From NCBI GenBank assembly GCA_029168955.1, contig JAPDOI010000418.1, positions 62,001 to 126,000 of the forward strand: DNA of 64,000 bases, given 5' to 3'. The notes below the pieces were generated by a model. That model did no database searches and was not told the DNA's origin. It saw only the letters and a program-made list of their open reading frames with translations. The DNA is from Aplectana chamaeleonis. Its lineage: Eukaryota; Nematoda; Chromadorea; Rhabditida; Cosmocercidae. A program made the translations under genes and the position numbers. The stretch's first letter is position 1, and the number at the start of each line of letters is the position of its first letter. Of this stretch, positions 43,712-53,269 are shown piece after piece.

Positions 43712-44272
43712 AGGAACTATTCACGATAAGTTTCGTCCTTGAGCCTCTCATGAAAAACATTTGTGGTAGCCTTTAGAACAAAAACTGTGTTGAAAAAATG
43801 GATCTAAACACTTTCCCAGAGGCAGAAAAAACGTTTTCGAAGAGTATCCCAGTGGCCAAGGTCGGCCTCCTTGGGTCTAGCTGTTGGCATCGACACCGAC
43901 ACGGGTCCATCAGTGCCACGCTTTAATCTGCAATTATCAGCAGTGTTTCTAATCGAATTAGGCTATGGATTGGTGAGGTTTTTGCCTGAAGAATATTTCC
44001 GGAACTAATTCTCAAATCTAATCTCTCTTCCGGTCAGAAACCATTGCCGATGATCGCAGGTCAAAGCTTGGCAGTGATAGAGACGTGTCGGTTTTGAAGA
44101 CACTACTAGACCCAAGGAGACCGGCCTTGCCCACTGGGGTAATCTTCAAAACCGTTTTTTTGCCTCTGCAAAAGCTTTCGAATCCCTTTTTCAACGCTGT
44201 TCTGCTTCTGAGGGCTACCACAATTGTATTTCAGAGAAAACTCAAGGACTGAGTCTATCGTAAACAGTGCCG
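43712..44272. mobile_element. TTAA-type family, fold-back copy
   Basis: Both ends resemble the left end of the element at 47516-47993 (CACTGTTTACGATA; ACTATTCACGATAAG; then CTCATGAAAAACATTTGTGG). Inner arms pair strongly (GTCGGCCTCCTTGGGTCTAG versus CTAGACCCAAGGAGACCGGC). TTAA follows the right end at 44273-44276; the left TTAA is lost. An inverted-duplicate derivative. Confidence 0.65.
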
Positions 44273-44408
44273 TTAAGTATCGTCCTCTCCGCGCGTAGTC
44301 GCCTCACAACAAGACGGCCAGCAGCACGCTTGCCTGCCATGTCATCCATTCACCTAGCTCGTATCGATCGATAGCGTGGCACGCGAGCCGGCTACGTGCA
44401 TAAGAGGT

Positions 44409-44667
44409 CTGCAGAGTTCAATTCGCGGCGTTTCTTGCAGGGGCGAATAACGATGGGTGATGCAATATCGATTACATTCAGCGACGGGAGCAACCGACGC
44501 GGCGTGATGGGCGACAAAGGGGTAGCGCAGTGTTTCGAAGCCGCGACGGCCCTGCGTCACTGCTAACGAGCAGCAACAGACGCCGCGACTATCTTTTTCG
44601 AAATAATTTTGTCGCCGCGCCACGGTAGACGCTCGAAGACCAGTCGCCGGTCGCCTCAACTCTGCAG
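44409..44667. mobile_element. CTGCAGAGTT fold-back element, copy 2
   Basis: Ends CTGCAGAGTTCAATTCGCGG and inverted CTGCAGAGTTGAGGCGACCG. Full-length homologue of 36862-37126. Confidence 0.75.
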
Positions 44668-44784
44668 GCTTCTAAAGGCGAATGCGCAAGAAGCTACCCA
44701 TATAACTTTGTCACCTTGGGACATAGATACATTCTACGATTGTTACGAGTAATGCCGAGAGGATGAAACTTCCTGCTGCTGGGC

Positions 44785-45330
44785 AGGCTTAAGTGAACGC
44801 ACTACACGAATCACACGTCTCCAACAGAAGGATTGCCTCGCAACTGGAAGGATCGCACAATTGTATCAATAGATTCTTGAAGAAATCGACGCAGTACAAG
44901 AGGAAGCAAGACGCTGGTTTACCGAGAAAACTTTCGAGGCGCGACGAGATGTGTATTGCTCGTAAGGCCTTGAACAGTATGCAGTCCGCGAACAATATCC
45001 AAGGGAATTGGTATCTTCCGGTTTTGAAACGGAGAGTATCCTGGCCTCTCAACCGCTTCGCGCACATCCTCCGTAAATTGATGAGACCTGCGATCCGCCT
45101 AACATCCCTTCCCAATTCAGGGAGGATGCGTTTCACTCGTACCAACATCGCCATAAAATGGAAAGAGGTAGGTTGCCACAGCCTCGAACGGGAAATCGAA
45201 AAAAGTTACTACATACGCATTCCAGGTGGTATTTTCTGACGATCAAAATGAAATTCCGATGGCTCAAATGCTACAACCCGCTGTAGGGAATAGCGGAAAG
45301 ACAAACGGTGTCGCGAGAGCGCTATGCTTG
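44785..45330 (+). pseudogene. Tc1-type transposase relic with an intron
   Basis: The product would be a DDE transposase; only the DNA-binding half and the start of the catalytic half are readable. NALHESHVSNRRIASQLEGS (from about 44793) is the first helix-turn-helix of Tc1-like proteins, followed by an RPRKLS-like linker (LPRKLSRRDE) and a second HTH region ending RTNIAIKWKE. The frame then meets GTAGGT and resumes after TCCAG as VVFSDDQ, the first catalytic Asp region (VVFSDE in relatives). Some codons between are shifted, and DGSNATTRCRE-like sequence after the Asp needs a further frame change. The initiator Met, later Asp/Glu and both inverted repeats were not found. Confidence 0.75.
45168..45225 (+). 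other. Predicted 58-bp spliceosomal intron in the Tc1 relic
   Basis: GTAGGTTGCC ... CATTCCAG fits nematode splice signals. Removing it joins KWKE to VVFSD, restoring the order seen in Tc1-like transposases. The length is typical of short nematode introns. Confidence 0.65.
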
Positions 45331-45334
45331 GCTT

Positions 45335-46369
45335 CCACAAGAGCCCGGGCGCGGTCGGTCCCACAGCGAAGGCCGGCAGTACAGTACCCGAGCGCCGCCC
45401 ACGCCGGATTGTTTCGAGTGGCCTAAAATCCTTATTCGACGCTCCTGCCACGGCCCGGTGCGGCCGCTTACGTTTTGTTTATTACCACCTTTTCCGTCAC
45501 TAGTACAGTGCTACGCTGTGGGGCCTCAGGGCCTTTAGAACACTGCTACTCGTCTCTCTAATGCAGCTGCTCGCGATAAGGAATATTGGACTATTTAACG
45601 GCCGAACTCCTCTGAAGATCTGAAGACCAAACAATGATCGATAATCTTGTTACAAGTATGTCTAATGGAATGTTATAGATTTGTGAAGAGAAAGGAGGCG
45701 ATATTGACTATTAGGCGAATTTTATTTGCTGTTGAAGTTTGGATATTTGATTAATATCAAAAGTGGAGTTTGCACCGCTAGAGACGGACACTTTGTCCCA
45801 AAACAAGCCATACCTCTTAACCAATGAATTGATTGTCCTAGAACATTGAATACCCTCTATAAAACGTCGTAATTCACATCATTCGAGGCGCGAGCGGCGC
45901 GCGCGACGCCTCGGCCTCCGTCTGCCCTATGCTGTAATCCACGCTCCATACCAGCACGCGTAGGAACCACGCGAATTTCGCCGTTTTAAAGGCCTGCACT
46001 AGGGTTTTTAGCACTCCTGAATCCAATGGTATGGGTCCCGTATTGCTATTTTCAAGGGTTGTTCTCCTGAATGCGAAAAATAGGGTGGACGTGTAATTTT
46101 GCATCACACTTTATAGCTTAACTATTGCTTACTACAGGAGAGATTGTACCTGGTAAGGGTTATTATAGAAGAAAGAATAAAGGTCCTTCGAGACAGGTGG
46201 TTCACATGGAGTAGCAAAGTTTTAGAGAAAAAAGGTACACATGGAGGATTAGCAAATAAAGAAAAGGTTAGTAATAACCAATCGATCACATTAATTAATG
46301 GTGTTGATCGACCTCAAAACATTCTCGAACAAAATAAGAAACGAAGTGAAGATGAAATAGCACGGGCTT
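45335..46369. other. No convincing gene
   Basis: A 77-codon minus frame (45874-46107) has moderately protein-like composition but no recognised motif. GAGGCG ... CGCCTC at 45883-45912 forms a small GC-rich hairpin. Confidence 0.35.
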
Positions 46370-46494
46370 TTTGATCGAATGCACAGAATGGGAGGCGCCT
46401 AGGGACAGTGCGGCTGGCTAACTTCATCGCCCGCGTCGCATGTAGCAGCCGAGCTACCACTAGGCGCCACCCATTTTGTGCATTCGATCAACAA
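46370..46494. mobile_element. Small fold-back MITE (~125 bp)
   Basis: Arms TTGATCGAATGCACAGAATG with GGCGCCTAG and the inverted CTAGGCGCC with CATTTTGTGCATTCGATCAA pair over ~33 bp around a GC-rich centre. Confidence 0.75.
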
Positions 46495-47511
46495 GTCAAT
46501 ATCTTGCATAAGGGGTGCAATAAAAAATTCAAAGGAGCAAAATCAAATACATATAAAATATGTTTCAGATAGAGGAAGTATGGGGGAAGGATCCCACAAA
46601 GGGTAAGAGGTAACAGTAATTAAGCAAAGCTTTCAAACTACATAATGGAAAAAATTCAAAAAAATGTAACTTGTACCAAAGTCTTTAATTTTACGGATAG
46701 TTAGCCAACTTCGAGACCGGGGTTTGCATTTAGGCAGAAAATGAGTAGGACCCCATACAAATGAACATTGGCTGAATTTACTCCAAGAGCACTACTGATC
46801 CTCAAATTCTCTCAATCCTAGTGGCAGAGAATGACGTGAGATTGATTTAGCCAAGTAATCCTCCACTGAGGTTTAGATCGGGTCACATGAAGGCCACAAG
46901 CGAGTTGCCATACGCGTATGGCGGAGGTGGTTTGCCGCCCACCCACGTTCTCGAAGAATGCCGGGCAGCAGCGGTGGCCAGAGGAACCGGTTATCACTCT
47001 CTCCTTTGCCATCACAATAACCCCTCTGTGTGTGTGTGTTATGGCGACATCGGTGAAAGTAAGAGTTAGTTGACAGACGTCTTTATACCATTTGGAAAAC
47101 ACCCGCAGTGGTTCAGAGGACAACCGGATGGACACAAGGGACGGGGGATTATCGAATGCGGAAAGAAGCGGAGAAATGTGAGGAGCCAGCGATCAGTAGG
47201 TCGTTGGCATGTGGCATGTGGTGGACGGCGGTCTATTACGCAGTATAGCGAAGAGAGTGTATCAATTGATCACAACAAAAAGAACAATGTGGACGTGGCC
47301 GCTGGGGAGAAAAAAGCCGCTCGAAGAGGGCGATTAAACCCGTCGAATAAAAAAAAAGAGAAAAAAAATCGACAGAGATCTTTCCGGGAGAGGATGGGAA
47401 ATGCCCTGCAGATGGAATCAGAATGTTTCCGTCGGTATGCGAGGATATCAATAATAGGCAGAACTTCACATCGAATTATTTATTTATTAATTATTTAATT
47501 AGTTATTCATG
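46495..47511. other. No convincing gene
   Basis: Frames at 46818-47135 (minus) and 47070-47498 (plus) have no motif. A short (GT)n lies near 47028-47040. Confidence 0.4.
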
Positions 47512-47515
47512 TTAA

Positions 47516-47993
47516 AGGCACTGTTCGCGATAAACTTCATCCTCGAATTTTTCATGACAAACGCTTCTCGTGGCTCTCAGAAGCAGAACAGCGTCGAAAA
47601 AACGGGACGAAAAGCTACCCAGGAGCCGCAAAACGGCTTAGCAAAGTGGGAAAACCCCGCCATTGTGGGCAAGTCCCGCCTCTTCCCGCCCCTCGACGTG
47701 AACAAAGGAACACTCGAAATCGTGAGTTGAGCGATGAGCAAAAGCCCCGTTCTTACCTTCATTCTCAACTTCTCCCTTTACTCAGGTCAGCTCGCATACA
47801 TTGACTGCAAAAGACGGTAGTTACAAGCCTCGGACAACTCGTCCACCATTTTCCCTAGCTCAATTTTTGAGGGATCATAACTCCATTCCCAGAAGGTCTT
47901 GTACGATTCCAGAAGCATCGTTGGAATCAGAATGGGACCGGTTTCAAGATAGGCAAAAAAACAGAAAAGCGATTTTTATCGCGAACAGTGCCT
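47516..47993 (+). mobile_element. TTAA-flanked element (478 bp), full copy
   Basis: Ends AGGCACTGTTCGCGATAAA, perfectly inverted at the right, with TTAA at 47512-47515 and 47994-47997. Non-coding. Relatives are the truncated copy at 19138-19574 and the fold-back at 43712-44272. Confidence 0.88.
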
Positions 47994-47999
47994 TTAATA

Positions 48000-48236
48000 T
48001 TTATGTATTTATTTATTTGTTTATTTATTTATTTAGGCTCTATCCTAGACGGGGGTCGCTCGAAATTTAATCATATAAATAAAAAAAACTCTAATAAAAG
48101 TTGCTTGATACTGCTATCAATCACTGTTGTTTCGGAAACTCAATAGAAACACTTCGATAAATAGCGTTTCCGATCGGTGGTTCATTGCAATTCTAACCTG
48201 AATCCTGGGTGCCCCCCCCCGTCTGGGATAGTAGCT
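48000..48236. repeat. (TTTA)n followed by a small inverted repeat
   Basis: (TTTA)n runs to 48041. CTCTATCCTAGACGGGGGTC (about 48038) faces the inverted CCCCGTCTGGGATAG (about 48218) across a C10 tract. Confidence 0.55.
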
Positions 48237-48239
48237 TCA

Positions 48240-48744
48240 TTTATAGTGGAGTCCAGGTATCGAGCGTGCTGGTATGGGATTCATGCACATTGATCCCCTG
48301 CCGACCGCTCCTTATTGATAAGTAAATGAGACACTCTTGGTGGACTCCTTTATATTTACTTATCTCACTTTCGACTTTCAATAAATCTCGGCATGATATG
48401 GTATTGTAGTACCACTTGATTTAGCAATTGTCCGAGATGATACAGTTCTATTCGGCTAACGTTTCGGGATTTTCGCCTTCGTCGGAGCCTGGAATGCGAA
48501 AGACACAGAAGGATCTAGCCGACCAAGCACTATTTCATAGCAAAAGGAGAACGTTTTCAAGAAAAGTAGACGAAAAACGACGTCGTAAGGCATTTTAAGG
48601 GTGCTAACCTTCATAACACAGACCAAGACCTGCCAGACACCCTCAGTTGAACTCAGATGGCGGGTGAATGAGCGGAACCACATAAGACCACCCATCTCGT
48701 TAGCCTTCAGAAGGCCGATCAAGCCCATAGGCAGATCAAAACCC
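48240..48744 (-). other. Probable 3' region of the Penelope-like element
   Basis: Minus-strand sequence downstream of the GIY-YIG stop, ending in or beyond the hammerhead-like core at 48460-48486. An overlapping 100-codon minus frame (48456-48758) ends in TKAKIPKR, which is the translation of that conserved nucleotide motif. Confidence 0.45.
48460..48486 (-). ncRNA. Hammerhead-ribozyme-like core in the Penelope 3' region
   Basis: The minus strand reads TCCGACGA-AGGCGAAAATCC-CGAAACG. The hammerhead core is CUGANGA, stem II, GAAA; here the fourth conserved base block is CCGACGA (one change) and stem II is weak. Penelope-like elements are known to carry hammerhead motifs in their terminal repeats, so a decayed version is plausible. 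No clear cleavage triplet or stem I was found. Confidence 0.35.
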
Positions 48745-49128
48745 CTAAAGTTCAACAAAAGGGGCTAGTTCTTGGGTGATCGCCATACGTTCGTCCTTTC
48801 TGTTAATTTGTGGATTACTGGAGTTTATCCAGAACGCCTCCAGACTTCTGCGAGCAGCAATATCTGGTTCCCGTGCAAGAATCGTGACACCTACATCGAA
48901 ACGGCTGTTTTCATGCACTCGCACCCAGTGTTCCCCCAATGGAGGGGAAACCTTGGAGTTTCTGAGGTTATCCAAGTGCTCTTTAATCCTTACACAAAGA
49001 TGCCTGCTGGTTTCTCTGACATACTCCTCCCTGCACATCTGACAGGTTATAAGATAGACCACCCCTGTGATCATACAATCGCCTTCCTTTCCATATGGGC
49101 AAAATACGCAAGATGCCTAGTGCAAGCG
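48745..49128 (-). CDS. Penelope-like element GIY-YIG endonuclease domain (fragment)
   Basis: C-terminal nuclease of a Penelope-like retroelement, which nicks target DNA for reverse transcription. The clean frame begins at the Met at 49074, but the same frame is readable from about 49128 as CVFCPYGKEGDC, a zinc-knuckle-like Cys cluster preceding the domain in these elements. The domain shows VVYLITCQMC (GIY half, Tyr 7), then EEYVRET (YIG half with Gly changed to Arg at 20), Arg 24/29, KEH (31-33), and the catalytic Glu 79 in SLEAFWI followed by NPQIN. Counting is from the Met at 49074. The reverse transcriptase is absent. Loss of the YIG glycine and the truncation suggest a dead copy. Confidence 0.8.
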
Positions 49129-49171
49129 CTTATTCATTTATACATATCTATTTATTTAATCAATTGATCGG

Positions 49172-49241
49172 TGGGTCTGGTGTAGTGGAAGGAAGCGCGG
49201 CTTTCGCTTCACACGGTCGTATTCGATTCTCGCCAATGGCC
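49172..49241 (+). repeat. tRNA-like relic
   Basis: Consensus A box TGGTGTAGTGG (49178-49188) and a B-like TATTCGATTCT (49220) at normal spacing. The acceptor pairing is poor. It follows a (TTTA)-rich stretch and is probably a SINE head. Confidence 0.45.
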
Positions 49242-49280
49242 AACAAAATCTTCCATCGCTTTATCTCCTTATCTTCTTCA

Positions 49281-49418
49281 AGGCGTGCCCTAGAGAAAAT
49301 TAATGAATTGGGGTGGGAGATGCTGCCTTATCCACCATACTTTGCCAATGTTGCACCATCGGGTTTCCTCTTATTCCTAGCGCTGCAACACTTTTCAAGT
49401 GACAAAAGCCTTCTCTAG
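49281..49418 (+). pseudogene. Mariner transposase relic
   Basis: RRALEKINELGWEMLPYPPY, then NVAPSGFLLF and ALQHFSSDKS correspond to the third-Asp region of mariner transposases, with the catalytic Asp replaced by Gly (APSG for APSD). Only this 3' piece remains. It belongs to a different mariner lineage from 13334-14556. Confidence 0.75.
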
Positions 49419-49419
49419 A

Positions 49420-49728
49420 TAATTTGCCGAATAACCACCAAATTTTTATCGATCGGAATTAAAAATTTTCCCACTAGATGGCATTAGGTTATTGACAACG
49501 ATGAAATGAAATACACACATGAAATAAAGACTCGTTAAAAATGTATGTGTCTGTTTTTAACGTAACAGAACGACATTACTTTGGGGTCCTCCTGATGTAT
49601 AACGAAAGTATGCGCTGCAGGCATGAATCGAGACAAATTTGGCGACGACCCCATCATTAGCGGAAAGGTTGTAAGGCAAAAAAAAAAGAGTTGGCGTTAT
49701 ATGTGAAGCAAGTTTCAGTTAAAGGCAA
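49420..49728. other. Probable decayed mariner 3' end; otherwise nothing
   Basis: AT-rich DNA following the relic; no inverted repeat end was identified. Confidence 0.3.
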
Positions 49729-49732
49729 GGTC

Positions 49733-50111
49733 CGGTCAAATTTTGACACTACCGAAATTTGGGTTAAATAGATGGGCTGGCCTAGCTGAACATCGTCTGA
49801 ACGTTCACGAACTCTGAGTCCTTAGTTCTGGAGAAAACAGCCTCAAAGTCATGGATTACAGTATTCACAGCATGATAATCACGGCTGGAATGACCGATAA
49901 TTGCACAACACTTTTGAAGAATGCGTGGACAACCGCTGAAATATGGACGATGGCCACACTTTTCTGACTTTTCTGGATCATCGGCTAACGGAAGTGGCTG
50001 GAATAACTTGAAGAAGACCGGTTTTTTTCGCATGTTCCTTGGGACTACCTGTAGCAAGAGCACCGATTTAGCGGGAAATCTCAAAATCGAATATCTGTCC
50101 GGACCCTGCCT
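49733..50111. mobile_element. TTAA-flanked element (379 bp)
   Basis: Ends AGGCAAGGTCCGGTCA and, inverted, AGGCAGGGTCCGGACA, with TTAA at 49729-49732 and 50112-50115. A third TTAA family that shares only the AGGC start with the others. Confidence 0.8.
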
Positions 50112-50134
50112 TTAAGGGCAGAGTGGGTCCCGAT

Positions 50135-50562
50135 CGGAAATGAGTGCTATTTTTTTTCTGGACTTCAGAAATCGGAAGGACCTTCTCAGTTTCGGAAATC
50201 CTCCGCAATTTCAGGTTTTTTTTTCGGAATCCGGAAGGAATAAAAACAACGGAAATCGAAATTCGGAAATGCGTAAAAAAATTCTTATCCCTATTCTGAT
50301 GACTGTGCCTTTCAAAAACTTGGGCTTATCCTTCTCTATTGATTAATTTTCCTGTGAACACAATCCTTCCTGGCTTTGTAAAAAGTGAAGACAGACCTCG
50401 CATTTGAACTTAACGCCAGAAATAACCCCTTACGAATTTGGCAAAGAAAAGTGTAAAAAATTCTAATATCGTGGATATTTCCGAACTCTTCCGCATTTTC
50501 AGGTTCTTTTCTGAAATCGGATGACTGAAAGCCAACGAAAATCGGAATCCCGCTCATCCCTG
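50135..50562. mobile_element. hAT-type MITE (428 bp)
   Basis: Right end (inverted) CAGGGATGAGCGGGATTCCG; left end decayed (CGGAAATGAGTG). Flanked by GTCCCGAT (50127-50134) and GTCCCGGT (50563-50570), an 8-bp duplication with one mismatch. Confidence 0.75.
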
Positions 50563-50623
50563 GTCCCGGTGCGACGGATGCTTCCGAGGGACTAATGCGG
50601 GTTCCGCTGCAATTCGTGGGTGC

Positions 50624-50924
50624 CAGGGACGACCCGAATTTCGATTTCCGATGTCTTTTGGTCATCCGATTTCCAAAAAACCTGAAAAGGAAAAGATAGA
50701 AAAGGAGAAGAAATCGGAAATATCCACGAGATAATATTTTTTGCTTTTTTCCTAGCTAAAAAACAAGGGAGGGTTAAGAATTTCGCTGAACAAACTTCCG
50801 ATTTCCGAAATCCGTTTCCGATGGTTTTTGACGTTCCGATTACCGAATCCCGACTTCTGAAATTGGATCCTGAAAAGGTCGTTCCGAATACCGAAATTCA
50901 GAAAAAAAATTCCGCACATCTCTG
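50624..50924. mobile_element. hAT-type MITE (301 bp)
   Basis: Ends CAGGGACGACCCGAA and, inverted, CAGAGATGTGCGGAA. Flanked by GTGGGTGC (50616-50623) and ATGGGTGC (50925-50932). The interior is rich in TTTCCGAAATCCG motifs, as in the two related MITEs. Confidence 0.75.
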
Positions 50925-51137
50925 ATGGGTGCCGCTCATGACAGCGACGGAGTATAACACACCCCTACTGCGAAACAAGCTCTGGCAAGTTCCAGCGGCA
51001 ACCGGAGAGGTTTTCAAAGTTAACCATTCATGGGATAAAATCAGTCCCTCATTTGAGATTGAAAAATTGACACACGTATTATTATGCATATTATTATTTG
51101 TCAAAAAGAAAATGAAAATCACTGAAACCTTCATTGA

Positions 51138-51476
51138 GTGACTTCAGGACTCCCATTTATGGCACAGCCGGAGGCAATTGGAAATATGAAGGCAGCAGAA
51201 TGGCGTTGGCCAAGGGCGTTTCTAATAATTCTAACGATGATGAAACCCAGCCCTGAAATTGTTTTGGCAGCTGAAAAAACCGACGCTCAGGCAGCGGGCG
51301 ACACAGGCAGGATGACGAATGGCGGAGTCCTGAGAGTCATCAGCAGCAGAATTGGAAGAAATTCCGGTTCCCAAAAGGGCTTGGCGCTTTTTCCCCCCAA
51401 CTCTGACACATGTACATATTTCACTTCTCGTCGCTGGCACTCGCGTATGATGAAATTCATGGAAAATTCCTGACAA
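51138..51476. other. Segment open on both strands, identity unknown
   Basis: A 111-codon plus frame (51138-51473) and an 81-codon minus frame overlap. A further minus frame, not starting with Met, reads ISGLGFIIVRII and AAFIFPIASGCAI, membrane-like in composition. I recognise none of them and cannot choose a coding strand. Confidence 0.2.
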
Positions 51477-51524
51477 AGGTCTCGGGGTTTGACAATATTG
51501 ATCTAGGATGACAGTATAGTTAAC

Positions 51525-52030
51525 ATCGGCATGGATCGTAAAGAGACTTCGCGTTCATTGTTAAAGGTAACTCGGTGCACCTATGTTACTCAGAAAAATG
51601 AAAACAAGTCACTTGTAGCATAAAAGGCCCAAAACAAGCTACTTGTAACATATCTGAGCCGATGTAAGTTACTTGCGACTTATCTTAGGTCATTTAAGTT
51701 ACGAGTACCATATCGGCGGGATACTGCGTGCAGTGCGCCTCGGATATGTTACATGCAACTTTAATGACTTGAGATAAGTCGCAAGTAACTTACATCAGCT
51801 TAGATATGTCACAAGTAACTTGTTTTGAATTTCTGAGAGGATACTGCGTGCAGTGCGCCTCCGATATGTTACATTTAACTTAAATGGCACAATATAAGTC
51901 GCAAGTAACTTTATCGGCCAAGAAGATTTTTCTAGGCTGATGTACGACGCACTCGCGGGGTCAGCCTTACGACAGGCGTTGCTGTTGGTTCAGTTACCCG
52001 AGTTTGAGGTATTTAATCCCACACACGGAC
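51525..52030 (+). repeat. SL1-motif element, copy B
   Basis: 51601-52030 aligns with the minus strand of ~700-1016. A direct duplication of GGATACTGCGTGCAGTGCGC (51719, 51839) is internal. The leading 75 bp (AACATCGGCATGGATCG, CTCGGTGCACCTATGTTA) resemble one arm of the palindrome at 57864-58015, linking the two families. Confidence 0.7.
51987..52008 (+). other. SL1-like spliced-leader motif 4
   Basis: GGTTCAGTTACCC then GAGTTTGAG, followed by GTATTTAA. It matches SL1 at 19 of 22 positions (4, 7 and 14 differ), and a GT donor follows. Confidence 0.6.
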
Positions 52031-52077
52031 GATTTCCGTGCCAACCGTGAGATAGACGGCTTTCAGAGCGCAGTCTG

Positions 52078-52230
52078 CATCAGGAATGAGCGGAAATACG
52101 GTTTCCGACGCTTTTTGGCTTCCACCCATCAGTTTTCCTGAAAACCCGTCTAATACGAGAGAAAATGCACACCAGATCAAAAATTTTTGGATTTCCGTTT
52201 CCCGCTATTTTTCCGTGACCCCGTTTCTAT
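52078..52230. repeat. Solo end of a hAT-type MITE
   Basis: CAGGAATGAGCGGAAATACG starts at 52090 or nearby and is followed by TTTCCG-rich DNA. No right end or 8-bp duplication was found. Confidence 0.45.
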
Positions 52231-52345
52231 TCTAAGATTTTCAAAAGTGGAATGGTATTCCTGCAGCACGAGTTCGAGTCCTTTTCATGGCGTAAAGTAT
52301 GATCACAAGATATCACGAGGTAGCTGGGTTGAATACCAAACTTAT

Positions 52346-52440
52346 GGGTCAAGCAGGAATCGAACCTGCATCACATCAGTTTCCGGGCGAGGTTGTTACC
52401 ATTACACAACCGACACTCGCTCTGCATTCCTCAGCTAGTT
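52346..52440 (-). repeat. tRNA-like SINE head, copy 2
   Basis: On the minus strand: near-consensus A box TTGTGTAATGG (52399-52409) and a perfect B box GGTTCGATTCC (52356-52366), with a perfect T arm. The acceptor is partly paired. The 5' flank AGCTGAGGAATGCAGAGC matches that of 17110-17202, which supports a dispersed family. Confidence 0.65.
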
Positions 52441-52444
52441 AGTC

Positions 52445-53104
52445 GAGCCCTGCCTGACCCCTACATAGATTTTATATCATAAACTTCACAGGAAATCCTT
52501 CTTGCGACGTGGCCTGAAAAATAGCGACAATATCATGGACTGACAGGAAGTTCAATAGGTTTCTAATTGATGTATGTAAAAATGGCCTTTTGATGATGTC
52601 ACCCTGCTCAAAAACCGCAGCGGCTTTCCTCCGACATCCATAAATAGTACAAGTCTTATAAGGTGTTCAGACGGGCACCCAGAAAAAAAAACGTCGCACT
52701 TTGACACCTGCAAAGCAGAACAGCTTTTTTGTGGCTTCTTTTTCGGAACCCCTGCAAGAATGCAAGTGAGCGCTCTCAGAAGCTGGTATGTGTACGCCTG
52801 ATGACGAATTTCTGCCTATAAATAACAGACATGCAAGAAAGTTTTAAGGATACAATGGCTCAAGAACCGGAGCATTGAATAGGTCAGAAAACCACCACAA
52901 AACAAGCAGCGATTTCTCAAAAAAAAATCCTCTAAAAATCCACCAGAAGATGTCACAAAAATTACCCAAAAAAGCTGCATCACAAATAACGAATGCGTAA
53001 CTGAACTTTGGAAGGACTTAGGCGAGACGGCTTTGCGGGAAATTTCCCGAGTTTTGCCGGCGCTCCGTTCGGCGTCTGCCCGCCAATGGCCCGGCTTTAT
53101 CAGG
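52445..53104. other. No feature recognised
   Basis: No gene or repeat identified. Confidence 0.4.
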
Positions 53105-53106
53105 CG

Positions 53107-53142
53107 AACTGATTATTAGGACGGCGCACCTCGGCGAAGATG
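53107..53142 (+). repeat. RTE 3' fragment
   Basis: ACTGATTATTAGGACGGCGC then ACCTCGGCGAAGATGC matches the last codons of the RTE reverse transcriptase at 16229-16264 (RTAHLGEDA). Confidence 0.65.
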
Positions 53143-53269
53143 CACACCAGAGATTATAGGGGTTTCGAGTTCAGTCTTCCGAAAACCGCTTTTCCGCTCT
53201 TAACGTCTGGATTGTTTTTTGTTTTGTTGTTCTTATTCTCAGACAGTAGGTGCGGACTGACCGCTGGCA

